Shown: piece by piece, positions 15,845 through 24,652 of the stretch
Position numbering within the stretch: the first letter of the stretch is position 1
How the letters are laid out: the number at the start of each line of letters is the position of its first letter
Origin: DASVTU01 sp036387415
GTDB taxonomy: Bacteria; Acidobacteriota; Blastocatellia; Pyrinomonadales; Pyrinomonadaceae
Direction: 5' to 3'
DNA length: 64,000 nucleotides
Assembly: GCA_036387415.1 (NCBI GenBank)
Contig: DASVTU010000039.1
Location: 806,001 to 870,000 of the forward strand
Position numbers and translations under genes: made by a program
Notes under the pieces: generated by a model
Told to the model about the DNA's origin: nothing
The model's database searches: none
Seen by the model: only the letters and a program-made list of their open reading frames with translations

Positions 15845-18800
15845 ATGCGAACAAGATTCACCCTTCTCCTTATCGGATTACTGTTTGCCTTCGCCGTTGC
15901 CCTCGACACGCACACGGCGCACGCCCAAAGCGCGGGCGGCCTCGGAGATGTGGGCGACGACGCCTCCGTCACCACTCCGGCAGACAGCGAGACGAACACG
16001 GCTCCCGCCATCAACAGCGAAACGAGCGTCCCTGAAAACTTGCTGCAACCAGTCTCAGGCGACGACAACACGGCGACGCTCAACGAAGCGCCTGCGCGTC
16101 AGGCCACCAACATTAACATCACGCGCAAAGAAGCGTCTCTCGCGACGTTTGCGGGCGAAGCGCCTTTTGCTTCTTCGTCTGCGGCTTCCCCGACGACCGT
16201 GCGCCGACGCTTACTCGACGGCTCAGTCGGCTGGTATCTCAAAGCCGTCGAAGAATCGCAACCATCCTTCGAGACTTTCGCTGCCAGCACCGGGACGCCT
16301 CTCGCCGCAACCAACGCGTCTGCGACAGCCGCACCAGAAATACAGGACACCACGGAGATAGAGAGCGCGAGCACCTGTACCGTGGCCGACATCGTGGCGT
16401 TCGATCAGGTTTTCTTTTACAACCGTCTCGGCGCGTTCAATCCCGCCGGAATGATTTTCGCACTCCGGCGCGACATCGTGCCGATTGTCTCATCGCAGGG
16501 CTTGGTCGCGGGCAACGTCCAGTTGCGTAAAGACAAGCGCCCGCGTCCTATCGTCTTGCGTGTGCATGTGGATGGATGTCTGAAGATTAAGTTTCAGAAC
16601 CTCTTGCAGCCCACTCCCGCCGACGATAACCAACCGCACACGCGCACCGCTTCGGCACACGTCGATGGATTGCAACTCGTCAACAGCATCCTCGACGACG
16701 GCTCGAAGGTCGGACAGAACGCCAGCAGCCTCGTCGGGCCCGGCGGCTCCATCACCTACACCTACCACGCGCGCCGCGAAGGCACGCACCTGCTCTACAG
16801 CACGGCGGCCACAACGGGCGGCGAAGGCGACGGCGGTTCGCTCGCGATGGGTTTGTTCGGTTCGGTCAACGTCGAGCCGAAGGGTTCGGAGTGGTATCGC
16901 TCGCAGTTGACGGAAGAAGAGATGCAGATGGCGAAGACGGGTGTGACCGGACAAGGCCATCCGATTCTCAACTACAACGCCGTCTATCCCGCGACGCATA
17001 AGTTTGCCGGACTGCCGATTATTCGCATGACGCAAGGCGGCCAGATTGTGCACACGGATTTGAATGCCATCATCACTGGCCCCAATCGTGGCAACATCAC
17101 GGCGGGCACGTATCCCACCGTCCGCGTCGAACCGGAGCGACATCAGCCGTTCCGCGAATTCACGGCCATCTATCACGATGAAATCAAAGCTGTGCAGGCG
17201 TTCCCACAGTTTGAAGACCCCGTGCTCGAACACACGTTGCATAGCGTGCGCGACGCTTTCGCCATCAACTACGGCACGGGCGGCATCGGCGCAGAAATTC
17301 TCGCCAATCGTTTCAAGGTCGGCCCGATGCACGATTGCGTCGAATGTCTTTTCGAGGAGTTCTTCCTGACTTCTTGGGCGGTCGGCGACCCTGCGATGAT
17401 TGTCGATAAGCCTGCCAATACGAGAAACTCCAGCAACGTCCTCATCACCGGCCCGAAGGCCACCAAAGTTCTCTTCCCGGAAGACCCTTCAAACGTCCAT
17501 CACAGCTATCTCAACGACCACGTTAAATTCCGTGTCGTCCACGCAGGGCCGAAGGAGCATCACATCCACCACTTGCACGCGCATCAGTGGCTCCACACGC
17601 CCGACTTCGACAGTTCGACCATGCTCGATAGTCAGGCCATCGGGCCGGGTAGCGGCTTCACGATGGAGATAGCGCACGGCGGCTCAGGCAATCGCAACAA
17701 AACCGTCGGCGATGCCATCTTCCACTGCCACTTCTATCCGCATTTTGCGATGGGCATGTGGGAACTCTGGCGCGTCCATGACGTTTTTGAAGTCGGCACG
17801 GAGATTAACGAAGACGCTGGAAGCGTAGATTTCGGCAAGCCCGTCGCGGGCGCACGCGCCTTGCCCGACGGCGAAATCGAACGCGGCACGCCGATTCCAG
17901 CTATCGTTCCGATTCCGACGTTGGTCATGCCGCGCATGCCAACGACAAATTTCAAAGGCTTCCCATTCTACATTCCCGGCGTCGCCGGGCATCGTCCGCC
18001 GCATCCGCCGCTCGACACGGTTGACGACGGCGGCTTGCCCCGTCACGTCATCCTCGACGGCACAGCGACGCACCACAAAGAACACCTCGCCAATTTCTCT
18101 CTCGTCAAAGCGCGTCTCGATTTCGACAAGCATCTTGAGACGGCCAACGCCAAAAAGTTGCCCGAAAACGGCACGGGCGTTGAACAGGCGGCGATGGATT
18201 TCCACGCACAGCGCACGCATCCGAGCTTCAAGCCCGACGGCACGGCTGGCGATTTCATCACCAACGGCGCACCTCCCATCGCGGGCGCACCTTATGCCGA
18301 CCCGTGCATCGACGATACCGGAGCGCCAGCGGGCAATCCGCGTTTCTATCAGTCGGCCAACATTCAATTAGACGTAACCTTTAACAAAGCGGGCTGGCAC
18401 TTCCCGCAGCAGCGCATCTCGTCGCTGTGGCGCGACGTGAACCCGACACTCGAAGGCGACCGCGCGCCGGAACCTCTGTTCTTCCGCGCCAACTCCGACG
18501 ACTGCATCACCTTCCACTTCACCAATCTCGTTCCGCGCATCTACGTGCAGGACGACTTTCAGGTGCGGACGCCGACCGACATCATGGGTCAGCACATCCA
18601 TCTCGTTAAGTTCGACGTAACTTCGTCGGACGGCGCGGGCAACGGCTTCAACTACGAGGATGGAAGTTTCGCGCCCGAAGAAGTGGTCGAACGCATCGAA
18701 GCCATCAACGCTCTCGGCGGCCTCCTGCCCGCGAGCGGTACAGGCACACGCATCATTCTCGAACCCGAACCGCATCCCTTCTTCGGCGCAGGGCCGGACA

Positions 18801-21241
18801 AAAACGGCGACGGTAAACCCGATTATCTCGGCGCGCAGACCACCGTCTCACGTTGGTTCGCCGACAAAGTTTTGAACAACGCCGGACGCGACCGCACGCA
18901 GCGCACCGCCTTCACGCACGACCACTTCGGCCCTTCGACGCATCAACAGGTCGGCCTCTACGCCGGACTTGTCATTGAGCCGGAGGGTTCCACGTGGCGC
19001 GATTCGGAGACGGGCGTCATCTTCGGCACGCGTGACGACGGCGGCCCGACCAGTTGGAAGGCCGACATTCTCACCGCCAACGAAGCCAACAGCTACCGCG
19101 AATTCCTCATCGAGTTTGCGGACTTCCAGCACGCCTACAAGCAGGGCGGCGGCATCGACGCCAACGGTCGTCCCAAAGCCGACCCCGAAGACGCCATCAA
19201 CCCGCCCGCTAAAGAAGAAGCCGGGCTTCCCAAGCTCTTGCAGAAGATGAACGAGTGTCCCGGCAGCACAGCCACGAAGCCGCTTGTGCCGCCGTGTCCC
19301 GAAGCCATCTCGGCGGCTGACGTGGGCACGATGGTCGTCAACTATCGCAACGAGCCAGTCGCGCTTCGCATCCGCGACAACACCACCAACACGCAAGCTC
19401 CCGGCAACGCCGGCGATTTGTCCTTCGTCTATCGCTCGGACATCGACCGCGCCGATAATCGCTTCGATACGCAGCCGCTCATCTATCCGGCCTTGTCGAA
19501 AGACGTGAAACCCGGCGACCCGTACACGCCCATCTTGCGCGCCTACGCCGACGACAAAGTGCAAATCCGCGTCCTCGTCGGGGCACACGAAGAGGGACAC
19601 AACTTCAGCGTCAACGGCATCAAGTGGTTGTTTGAACCGGGCGTCACGCCGGAGTTCGCTACTGGCAACAACAGCGGTTTCCGCAATTCGCAGATGATGG
19701 GCATCAGCGAGCACTTCGAGTTCGTCGTGCCTCGTCTGCCGCATCACGTCAACGGCTCGTTCGCGGATTATCTCTACCGGACGGGCGTCGCCGTAGACGA
19801 CCAGTGGAACGGCCTCTGGGGACTCCTGCGCGCCTACGGCAACACGCGCACCGACTTGCAGAACCTGCCTAACAACGAGACAGGCCACTCGCCTGCCATC
19901 ACCAACGTCGCCGACTGGGACGGCGCATGTCCGAAAGACGCGGCTCTCAACAAGGCGCGCAACTTCGACATCACGGCCAAACTCGCGCGCGACATCCTGC
20001 CGCAAGGCACGCTCGTCTACAACAAACGCACCAATCAGGGCGGGCAACTCCACGACCCGACCGCGATAATGTACGTCAAGACGAGCGACCTCGACGCCAA
20101 CGGCATGCTTAAACCGACCGTGCCCGTCGAACCTCTCATCCTGCGCGCCAAAGCGGGCGAGTGCATCAAGCTCACGCTCCGCAACGGTCTGCCCGACGGC
20201 TCGCCGCCCGACCTCAACGGCTTCAACACGATGCCGATGATTGTCGATAACTTCAACGCCAACGACGTGAATCCTTCGAGCCACGTCGGTCTTCACCCGC
20301 AACTCGTCTTCTATGACGTAACCCGCAGCGACGGCATGAATGTCGGCTTTAACCCGACGCAGACCGTCTCGACCACCAGCGCGGCCAAGACCTATCAGTG
20401 GTACGCGGGCGAGATGCAAATCAGCGCGACGGGCATCGGCTCAGGCGTGCCCATCGAATTCGGCGCGACCAATCTGATGTCGTCCGACCCGATTAAACAC
20501 TCGAACAAGGGAGCCATCGGCGCTCTCATCATCGAGCCGGAGACGGCGACGTGGGTCACCGACGCAGACTCGCGCGCACAGGCCGACGTAACCGTCACGA
20601 CAACCAGTTCGACCGGAGTCGTGACCACGACGACCTTCCGCGAGTTCGTGCTTCTCTTCCAGAACGACATCAACATGCGTCGCGGCACAGTCGCCAACGC
20701 CTGCACGCCCTCGCCGTGCGTCGCAGCGAACGGCACCGCCGTTCCCAACACCGCCCAAGCCGAAGACCCTGAAGACTCCGGCCAGAAGGCGCTCAACTAC
20801 CGCACCGAACCGCTCTGGAAACGCATGGGCTTCGAGCCGAATACGCCTCTAGAGCAGACGCGCGAGGTCATCTTTACCAACGCGCTCCACAACTCACAGG
20901 TCGGCGGCGACCCCGTTACGCCCGTCTTCACGGCGGCGGCAGGCGAGGCCGTCCGCATCCGCGTGCTGCATCCCGGCGGCCACGCACGCAACAACGTCTT
21001 CGTCCTCCACGGACACATCTGGGAGGAAGAACCTTACAGGGATAACTCGACCGAGTTGGGCACGAATTCCGTCTCCGAATGGAAAGGCGCGCAACAGGGA
21101 CACGGCCCCTCGAACCACTTCGACGTTCTGCTCAAGAACGGCGCGGGCGGCAAGTACAGGGTCGTCGGCGACTATCTCTACCGCGACCACGCATCCTTCG
21201 GCTTCGACGGAGGCTTGTGGGGTATCTTCCGCGTGCAGTAA
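15845..21241 (+). CDS. Giant exported multicopper oxidase, six cupredoxin-like domains
   Basis: A 1798-residue protein with an N-terminal signal peptide (LLLIGLLFAFAVALDTHTAH, cleavage near A-H-A-Q) and an acidic Thr/Ala-rich linker. Three repeats of two cupredoxin domains can be traced. Repeat 1 (about 150-660) ends with HLHAHQW (His578, His580) and HCHFYPHFAMGM: Cys628, His633 and Met638 fit a type 1 copper site, His627/His629 the trinuclear site. Repeat 2 (about 780-1340) supplies QHIHL (His917/919) and THDHF (His1025/1027). Repeat 3 (about 1400-1798) has HGHIW (His1722/1724). Each repeat has an (A/G)LxIEPE-type strand. Size and layout recall MnxG-type metal oxidases and ceruloplasmin, but the substrate (Mn, Fe, Cu or organic) is inferred only. 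A perfect terminator follows. Confidence 0.88.
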   Translation: MRTRFTLLLIGLLFAFAVALDTHTAHAQSAGGLGDVGDDASVTTPADSETNTAPAINSETSVPENLLQPVSGDDNTATLNEAPARQATNINITRKEASLATFAGEAPFASSSAASPTTVRRRLLDGSVGWYLKAVEESQPSFETFAASTGTPLAATNASATAAPEIQDTTEIESASTCTVADIVAFDQVFFYNRLGAFNPAGMIFALRRDIVPIVSSQGLVAGNVQLRKDKRPRPIVLRVHVDGCLKIKFQNLLQPTPADDNQPHTRTASAHVDGLQLVNSILDDGSKVGQNASSLVGPGGSITYTYHARREGTHLLYSTAATTGGEGDGGSLAMGLFGSVNVEPKGSEWYRSQLTEEEMQMAKTGVTGQGHPILNYNAVYPATHKFAGLPIIRMTQGGQIVHTDLNAIITGPNRGNITAGTYPTVRVEPERHQPFREFTAIYHDEIKAVQAFPQFEDPVLEHTLHSVRDAFAINYGTGGIGAEILANRFKVGPMHDCVECLFEEFFLTSWAVGDPAMIVDKPANTRNSSNVLITGPKATKVLFPEDPSNVHHSYLNDHVKFRVVHAGPKEHHIHHLHAHQWLHTPDFDSSTMLDSQAIGPGSGFTMEIAHGGSGNRNKTVGDAIFHCHFYPHFAMGMWELWRVHDVFEVGTEINEDAGSVDFGKPVAGARALPDGEIERGTPIPAIVPIPTLVMPRMPTTNFKGFPFYIPGVAGHRPPHPPLDTVDDGGLPRHVILDGTATHHKEHLANFSLVKARLDFDKHLETANAKKLPENGTGVEQAAMDFHAQRTHPSFKPDGTAGDFITNGAPPIAGAPYADPCIDDTGAPAGNPRFYQSANIQLDVTFNKAGWHFPQQRISSLWRDVNPTLEGDRAPEPLFFRANSDDCITFHFTNLVPRIYVQDDFQVRTPTDIMGQHIHLVKFDVTSSDGAGNGFNYEDGSFAPEEVVERIEAINALGGLLPASGTGTRIILEPEPHPFFGAGPDKNGDGKPDYLGAQTTVSRWFADKVLNNAGRDRTQRTAFTHDHFGPSTHQQVGLYAGLVIEPEGSTWRDSETGVIFGTRDDGGPTSWKADILTANEANSYREFLIEFADFQHAYKQGGGIDANGRPKADPEDAINPPAKEEAGLPKLLQKMNECPGSTATKPLVPPCPEAISAADVGTMVVNYRNEPVALRIRDNTTNTQAPGNAGDLSFVYRSDIDRADNRFDTQPLIYPALSKDVKPGDPYTPILRAYADDKVQIRVLVGAHEEGHNFSVNGIKWLFEPGVTPEFATGNNSGFRNSQMMGISEHFEFVVPRLPHHVNGSFADYLYRTGVAVDDQWNGLWGLLRAYGNTRTDLQNLPNNETGHSPAITNVADWDGACPKDAALNKARNFDITAKLARDILPQGTLVYNKRTNQGGQLHDPTAIMYVKTSDLDANGMLKPTVPVEPLILRAKAGECIKLTLRNGLPDGSPPDLNGFNTMPMIVDNFNANDVNPSSHVGLHPQLVFYDVTRSDGMNVGFNPTQTVSTTSAAKTYQWYAGEMQISATGIGSGVPIEFGATNLMSSDPIKHSNKGAIGALIIEPETATWVTDADSRAQADVTVTTTSSTGVVTTTTFREFVLLFQNDINMRRGTVANACTPSPCVAANGTAVPNTAQAEDPEDSGQKALNYRTEPLWKRMGFEPNTPLEQTREVIFTNALHNSQVGGDPVTPVFTAAAGEAVRIRVLHPGGHARNNVFVLHGHIWEEEPYRDNSTELGTNSVSEWKGAQQGHGPSNHFDVLLKNGAGGKYRVVGDYLYRDHASFGFDGGLWGIFRVQ

Positions 21242-21274
21242 ACAACGCACGCAGACTGTTTCAGTCAACCCAAC

Positions 21275-21316
21275 GAAAGAAAAGGCGTCAGGAAATTTCC
21301 TGACGCCTTTTCTTTC
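21275..21316. terminator. Perfect 42-nt bidirectional terminator
   Basis: A continuous 21-bp self-complementary sequence (GAAAGAAAAGGCGTCAGGAA and its mirror) has A-rich and T-rich ends, so it works in both directions. It separates the convergent oxidase and ferredoxin genes. Confidence 0.9.
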
Positions 21317-21332
21317 TCACTGGTTCATTGTT

Positions 21333-21668
21333 TCAATCTTCGGCGGGGCGCGTGCCCGGAGGAACCCCGCGCACGCTCGATTGATTAACGACTCGTACTT
21401 TCAAGTCGTCCAGCACGCGTACCTGACAGGAGAGACGGACGTTTTCCGCGAGTCCCGTCTCCGACGCGAGACGGTTGCGTTCGAGTTCGCCCATCTCGCC
21501 GGGGTCGCCCGCCAGTACTTCGACGCGGCACGTCGTACATTTGGCGACGCCGCCGCAACGATGAAGAATATCTATTCCGGCATCTTCAATCGCCAGCACA
21601 AGTTTGCGTCCTTCTTCGGCGTCGAAAGCCTTCGCGCCTTCCACGGTTTCGGCTTCAATCCTCGACAT
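21333..21668 (-). CDS. 2Fe-2S ferredoxin (Isc/adrenodoxin type)
   Basis: A 111-residue protein starting at ATG 21668 (MSRIEAETVEG); an upstream TTG at 21686 is less likely. The cluster motif is RCGGVAKCTTC with the fourth Cys in RLSCQV, the C-x5-C-x2-C...C spacing of Isc-type/adrenodoxin-like ferredoxins. The C-terminus LKVRVVNQSSV followed by a Pro/Gly tail replaces the usual aromatic end. It transfers single electrons, possibly for Fe-S assembly, in keeping with the ErpA-like and Mrp genes read from the same strand just upstream. Confidence 0.88.
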   Translation of the reverse strand: MSRIEAETVEGAKAFDAEEGRKLVLAIEDAGIDILHRCGGVAKCTTCRVEVLAGDPGEMGELERNRLASETGLAENVRLSCQVRVLDDLKVRVVNQSSVRGVPPGTRPAED

Positions 21669-21859
21669 GATTCGGTTGTTCCCCAAGATTCAAAATGTTA
21701 GAGCGATGATTTTGCGTCTGAGTCTACACCAAAAAATAACGACGCGGTACGCTCAAGCAGCATGCCCGCGCAAGTTTCTCTCTCACGAAAGAAAACTGCC
21801 GGGGCCGCGCCCGCCGTGTCCGCGCCGTTCGCTAAACTCTCCTGAGCGACCCGCGCCGT

Positions 21860-22246
21860 TTACGCCGTGAACGAAGAACCGCAACCGCAGCCGCCCGTCG
21901 CGTTCGGGTTGGTGAACGTGAAGCCCGAACCCATGACGTTGGTCACGTAGTCGATTTTGACGCCGTTCAAATACTGCGCGCTGAACATATCGACGAAGAG
22001 ACGCACGCCGTGCACGTCAATCAGGTGGTCGCCCTGACGCGATTCCTCTTCGATGTTCAGGCTGTACTGGAAACCGGAGCAACCGCCCGGCACCACGCGC
22101 ACGCGCAAGCCCGCTGTCTCCGGCAAGCCCTCTTCGCTCGACATGAATTTCCTCACTTCCACCGCCGCCGCCTCCGTCAAATCGACCGTAAAGGTCGGAA
22201 GCGTGGTTGTCGTCGTGGTCGTGGTTTCCGTTGTTGTTGCTGACAT
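21860..22246 (-). CDS. erpA: Iron-sulfur cluster insertion protein, ErpA/IscA (HesB) family
   Basis: A 128-residue protein with the A-type carrier motif GGCSGFQYSLNIEE (about residues 54-67) and the C-terminal GGCGCGSSF, giving the three conserved cysteines. FSAQYLNGVKIDYV is also characteristic. The N-terminus is unusual: M-S-A followed by a run of eleven Thr interrupted by one Glu, probably an unstructured tail. A-type carriers receive clusters and deliver them to apoproteins. It is upstream of the ferredoxin gene and downstream of mrp on the same strand. A GAGAGG ribosome-binding site precedes the ATG. Confidence 0.92.
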   Translation of the reverse strand: MSATTTETTTTTTTTLPTFTVDLTEAAAVEVRKFMSSEEGLPETAGLRVRVVPGGCSGFQYSLNIEEESRQGDHLIDVHGVRLFVDMFSAQYLNGVKIDYVTNVMGSGFTFTNPNATGGCGCGSSFTA

Positions 22247-22351
22247 CTCTTTATCCTCTCTACTGAATAATTTCTTGAATGTTAATTTTTAACTGACGAC
22301 GGCTTATTGTCCATCGTCTGAACAACTAATCACCGCTCTATTCTACCCTAC

Positions 22352-23434
22352 TTACCGTGCTTTACCCAAAACCACAAGCTCCGGCTTCATCGCCTCAATC
22401 GACACATGCCGCGCCACCTCTTCGGCCACACGCCTGAAAGCCTCGGCCTGCGGCGATTCAGGATGACTCACCACGACGGGCGTTCCACTGTCGCCGCCCT
22501 CGCGCACTTCCATCGACAGAGGCACCGCGCCGAGGAAGGCCACGCCGTACTTGTCCGCCAACTTCTGCCCGCCGCCCTCGCCGAAAATGTTGTAGCGGGT
22601 TCCGGTATCGGGCGCGACGAAGTAGCTCATGTTTTCGACGATGCCGAGAATCGGCACCGCCACCGTCTCAAACATCCTGAGCGCACGCCGCACGTCTGCG
22701 ACCGCCACTTCCTGCGGCGTCGTCACCATCACCGCGCCCTGCACGGGTACGAGTTGTGCCAGACTCAACTGCACATCGCCCGTCCCCGGCGGCATGTCAA
22801 CGACCAGATAATCCAATTCGCCCCACTTCACATCCTGCAAAAACTGCCTAACAAGTCCGTGCAAAATCGGCCCGCGCACAATCATCGGCTCGTCGCCCGG
22901 CCTCAACACCGCCATCGACATCAGACGCACGCCGTGCGCTTCCAGCGGAATCAACTTGTTGCCGTCAATCTCCGGTTTCAGATGACCGACGCCGAGCATC
23001 AGAGGCACGTTCGGCCCGTACACGTCGGCGTCCATCAGACCGACCGACGCGCCCGTCTGCGCCAACGCCACGGCCAAGTTGACCGCCACCGTCGATTTAC
23101 CCACGCCGCCCTTGCCCGACGAGACGGCGATGATATTTCGCACGCCCGGAACCGTCACCTTCTCGCCCAAGCCCCGTCCCTTCGGCACTTCCGCATCCAT
23201 CGTCACCTTGACCGATGCGACATCCGGCAACGCTCCGACGAGTTCGCGCGCCGCCGTCTCCATCTGTTCTTTGACGGGACAGGCCGGGGTCGTCAACACG
23301 ATGCGAAACGACACGTCGCCGCCCGCAATCCGTAAATCTTTGATAAAGCCGAGCGTCACGATGTCCTTGTGTAAATCAGGGTCTTCGATGCGCCGCAAGG
23401 CATTGAGCACGTCTGCCTCAGTCACTTGTGTCAT
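22352..23434 (-). CDS. mrp: Mrp/ApbC (NBP35) family Fe-S carrier ATPase lacking the CPxC motif
   Basis: A 360-residue protein. The N-terminal MIP18-like domain (about 1-90; ALRRIEDPDLHKDIVTLGFI, TTPACPVKEQM) is followed by a P-loop domain with the deviant Walker A SSGKGGVGKSTVAVNLA, then DADVYGPNVPLMLG and VDMPPGTGDVQL. These are standard for Mrp/ApbC. However, where the family normally has a cluster-binding C-P-x-C after NMSYF, this one reads NMSYFVAPDTGTRYNIFGEG, so both cysteines are missing. The conserved Cys of the N-terminal TPACPV segment remains. Assembly or transfer of clusters would need another mode of binding. Confidence 0.9.
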   Translation of the reverse strand: MTQVTEADVLNALRRIEDPDLHKDIVTLGFIKDLRIAGGDVSFRIVLTTPACPVKEQMETAARELVGALPDVASVKVTMDAEVPKGRGLGEKVTVPGVRNIIAVSSGKGGVGKSTVAVNLAVALAQTGASVGLMDADVYGPNVPLMLGVGHLKPEIDGNKLIPLEAHGVRLMSMAVLRPGDEPMIVRGPILHGLVRQFLQDVKWGELDYLVVDMPPGTGDVQLSLAQLVPVQGAVMVTTPQEVAVADVRRALRMFETVAVPILGIVENMSYFVAPDTGTRYNIFGEGGGQKLADKYGVAFLGAVPLSMEVREGGDSGTPVVVSHPESPQAEAFRRVAEEVARHVSIEAMKPELVVLGKAR

Positions 23435-23685
23435 AAATAAATTCCGTCAATCGTCAATCGAATTTCCACAACTATCTTTGATGAGTTTTCCGCGCGATTC
23501 GTTTGATAAATCTCGACTTGGAGTTTAATCAACCCGCCTTCAAAGCACAACGCACGACGCGCCCCGCCAATCTCCGTCGCCGCGCGCCGACCGAGTTTCA
23601 CGCCCGTCTTGGTTCGTCCAAAACGGCGGCGTTGCGGTAAGATGAGCCTGATTCAAATCGACGCCGACGGGAACAAAAGAGCACC
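23435..23685. other. Divergent intergenic region mrp / SDR
   Basis: This 251-nt region separates divergently read genes and should hold both promoters. A short heptad run (GTCAATC GTCAATC GAATTTC) lies at 23448-23468 just before mrp, without a convincing second arm. A TAAGAT box lies about 45 nt before the SDR start. No gene is supported. Confidence 0.4.
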
Positions 23686-24462
23686 ATGAGCGAAGAATTG
23701 ACGGGCAAGGTTGCCATCGTAACTGGCGCGACTTCGGGCATCGGGCGCGCGACCGCGCTCCGTTTTGCCGACGCAGGAGCACGCGCCGTCGCGCTCGTCG
23801 GACGCGACCGTGAGACTCTCTCGGCGGTCGCCGAAGAAATCCGTACGCGTGGCGCAGAACCTCTCGCCATCGACGCCGATGTCACGTCGGAGGCAGATGC
23901 GCGCCGCGTGGTCGAAGCGACGCTCGAACGCTTTTCCGCGCTCGACGTGCTCGTCAATGCGGCGGGCGTGCTCACAAACGGAACGATTGAAACCACCACG
24001 CTCGCTGACTGGGATGCGATGTTCGACGTGAATCTGCGCGCCGTCTTTCATCTCATGCAACTCGCCGTCCCGCACCTCGAAGCGACGCGCGGCAACATCG
24101 TCAACGTGTCGAGCGTCACGGGCTTGCGCGCCTTCCCCGGCGTGCTGGCCTATTGCGTCTCGAAGGCGGGAGTTGACCAGTTGACGCGTTGTGCCGCGCT
24201 CGAACTCGCGGCCAAAGGCGTCCGCGTCAACGCCGTCAATCCCGGCGTCGTCCGCACCGAGATACACCGTCGCGGCGGCATGGGCGATGACGCCTACACA
24301 GACTTCCTCGAACATTCACGGCAGACGCACCCGCTCGGTCGCGTCGGCGATGCCAGTGAAGTCGCTGAACTCATTCTCTTCCTCGCTTCCGAACGCGCCG
24401 CATGGATTACCGGCGCAACCTACTCCATCGACGGTGGACGCGCCCAGACCTGTGCACGATGA
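23686..24462 (+). CDS. SDR family oxidoreductase (FabG-like)
   Basis: A 258-residue classical short-chain dehydrogenase. It has a TGATSGIG cofactor motif (residues 14-21) and an N-A-A-G motif (LDVLVNAAGVL). Catalytic Ser lies in VNVSSVTG, and Tyr and Lys in YCVSK, with NPGVVRTEIHRR and a final WITGATYSIDGG. The Arg in VGRDRE after the Gly motif suggests NADP(H). Family members reduce or oxidise many alcohols and ketones, and no neighbour fixes the substrate. The stop codon directly abuts palindrome H6. Confidence 0.88.
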   Translation: MSEELTGKVAIVTGATSGIGRATALRFADAGARAVALVGRDRETLSAVAEEIRTRGAEPLAIDADVTSEADARRVVEATLERFSALDVLVNAAGVLTNGTIETTTLADWDAMFDVNLRAVFHLMQLAVPHLEATRGNIVNVSSVTGLRAFPGVLAYCVSKAGVDQLTRCAALELAAKGVRVNAVNPGVVRTEIHRRGGMGDDAYTDFLEHSRQTHPLGRVGDASEVAELILFLASERAAWITGATYSIDGGRAQTCAR

Positions 24463-24592
24463 AAAACAGTAGTCAGAAGCCAGTAGCCCGTAGAAAACAG
24501 TCAGGATGCGATTGTTGAGAGAAATGCTGAAGAAGCGTCGGGCGCAAGTTCTTCATGCTGACTACTGACTACTGGCTTCTGACTACTGTTTT
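24463..24592. repeat. Heptad palindrome H6 (perfect 24-bp stem, CAGTAGT words)
   Basis: Left arm 24463-24486 (words CAGTAGT CAGAAGC CAGTAGC) and right arm 24569-24592 (ACTGGCT TCTGACT ACTG) are exactly complementary over 24 nt, with an 82-nt spacer. The left arm begins right after the SDR stop codon. Further heptads extend inward on both sides (CCGTAGA; GCTGACT ACTGACT). Related words occur at 39990-40138. Confidence 0.85.
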
Positions 24593-24652
24593 CGGATTGA
24601 CGCGGGGCGTGTTTATTGAGCATGATTCTGATGTCGGTCTTGGAGGAATTCA

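Noticed and set aside
18848..20419. 523-codon minus-strand open frame inside the copper oxidase gene
   Set aside because: Antisense shadow of a gene with clear copper motifs.
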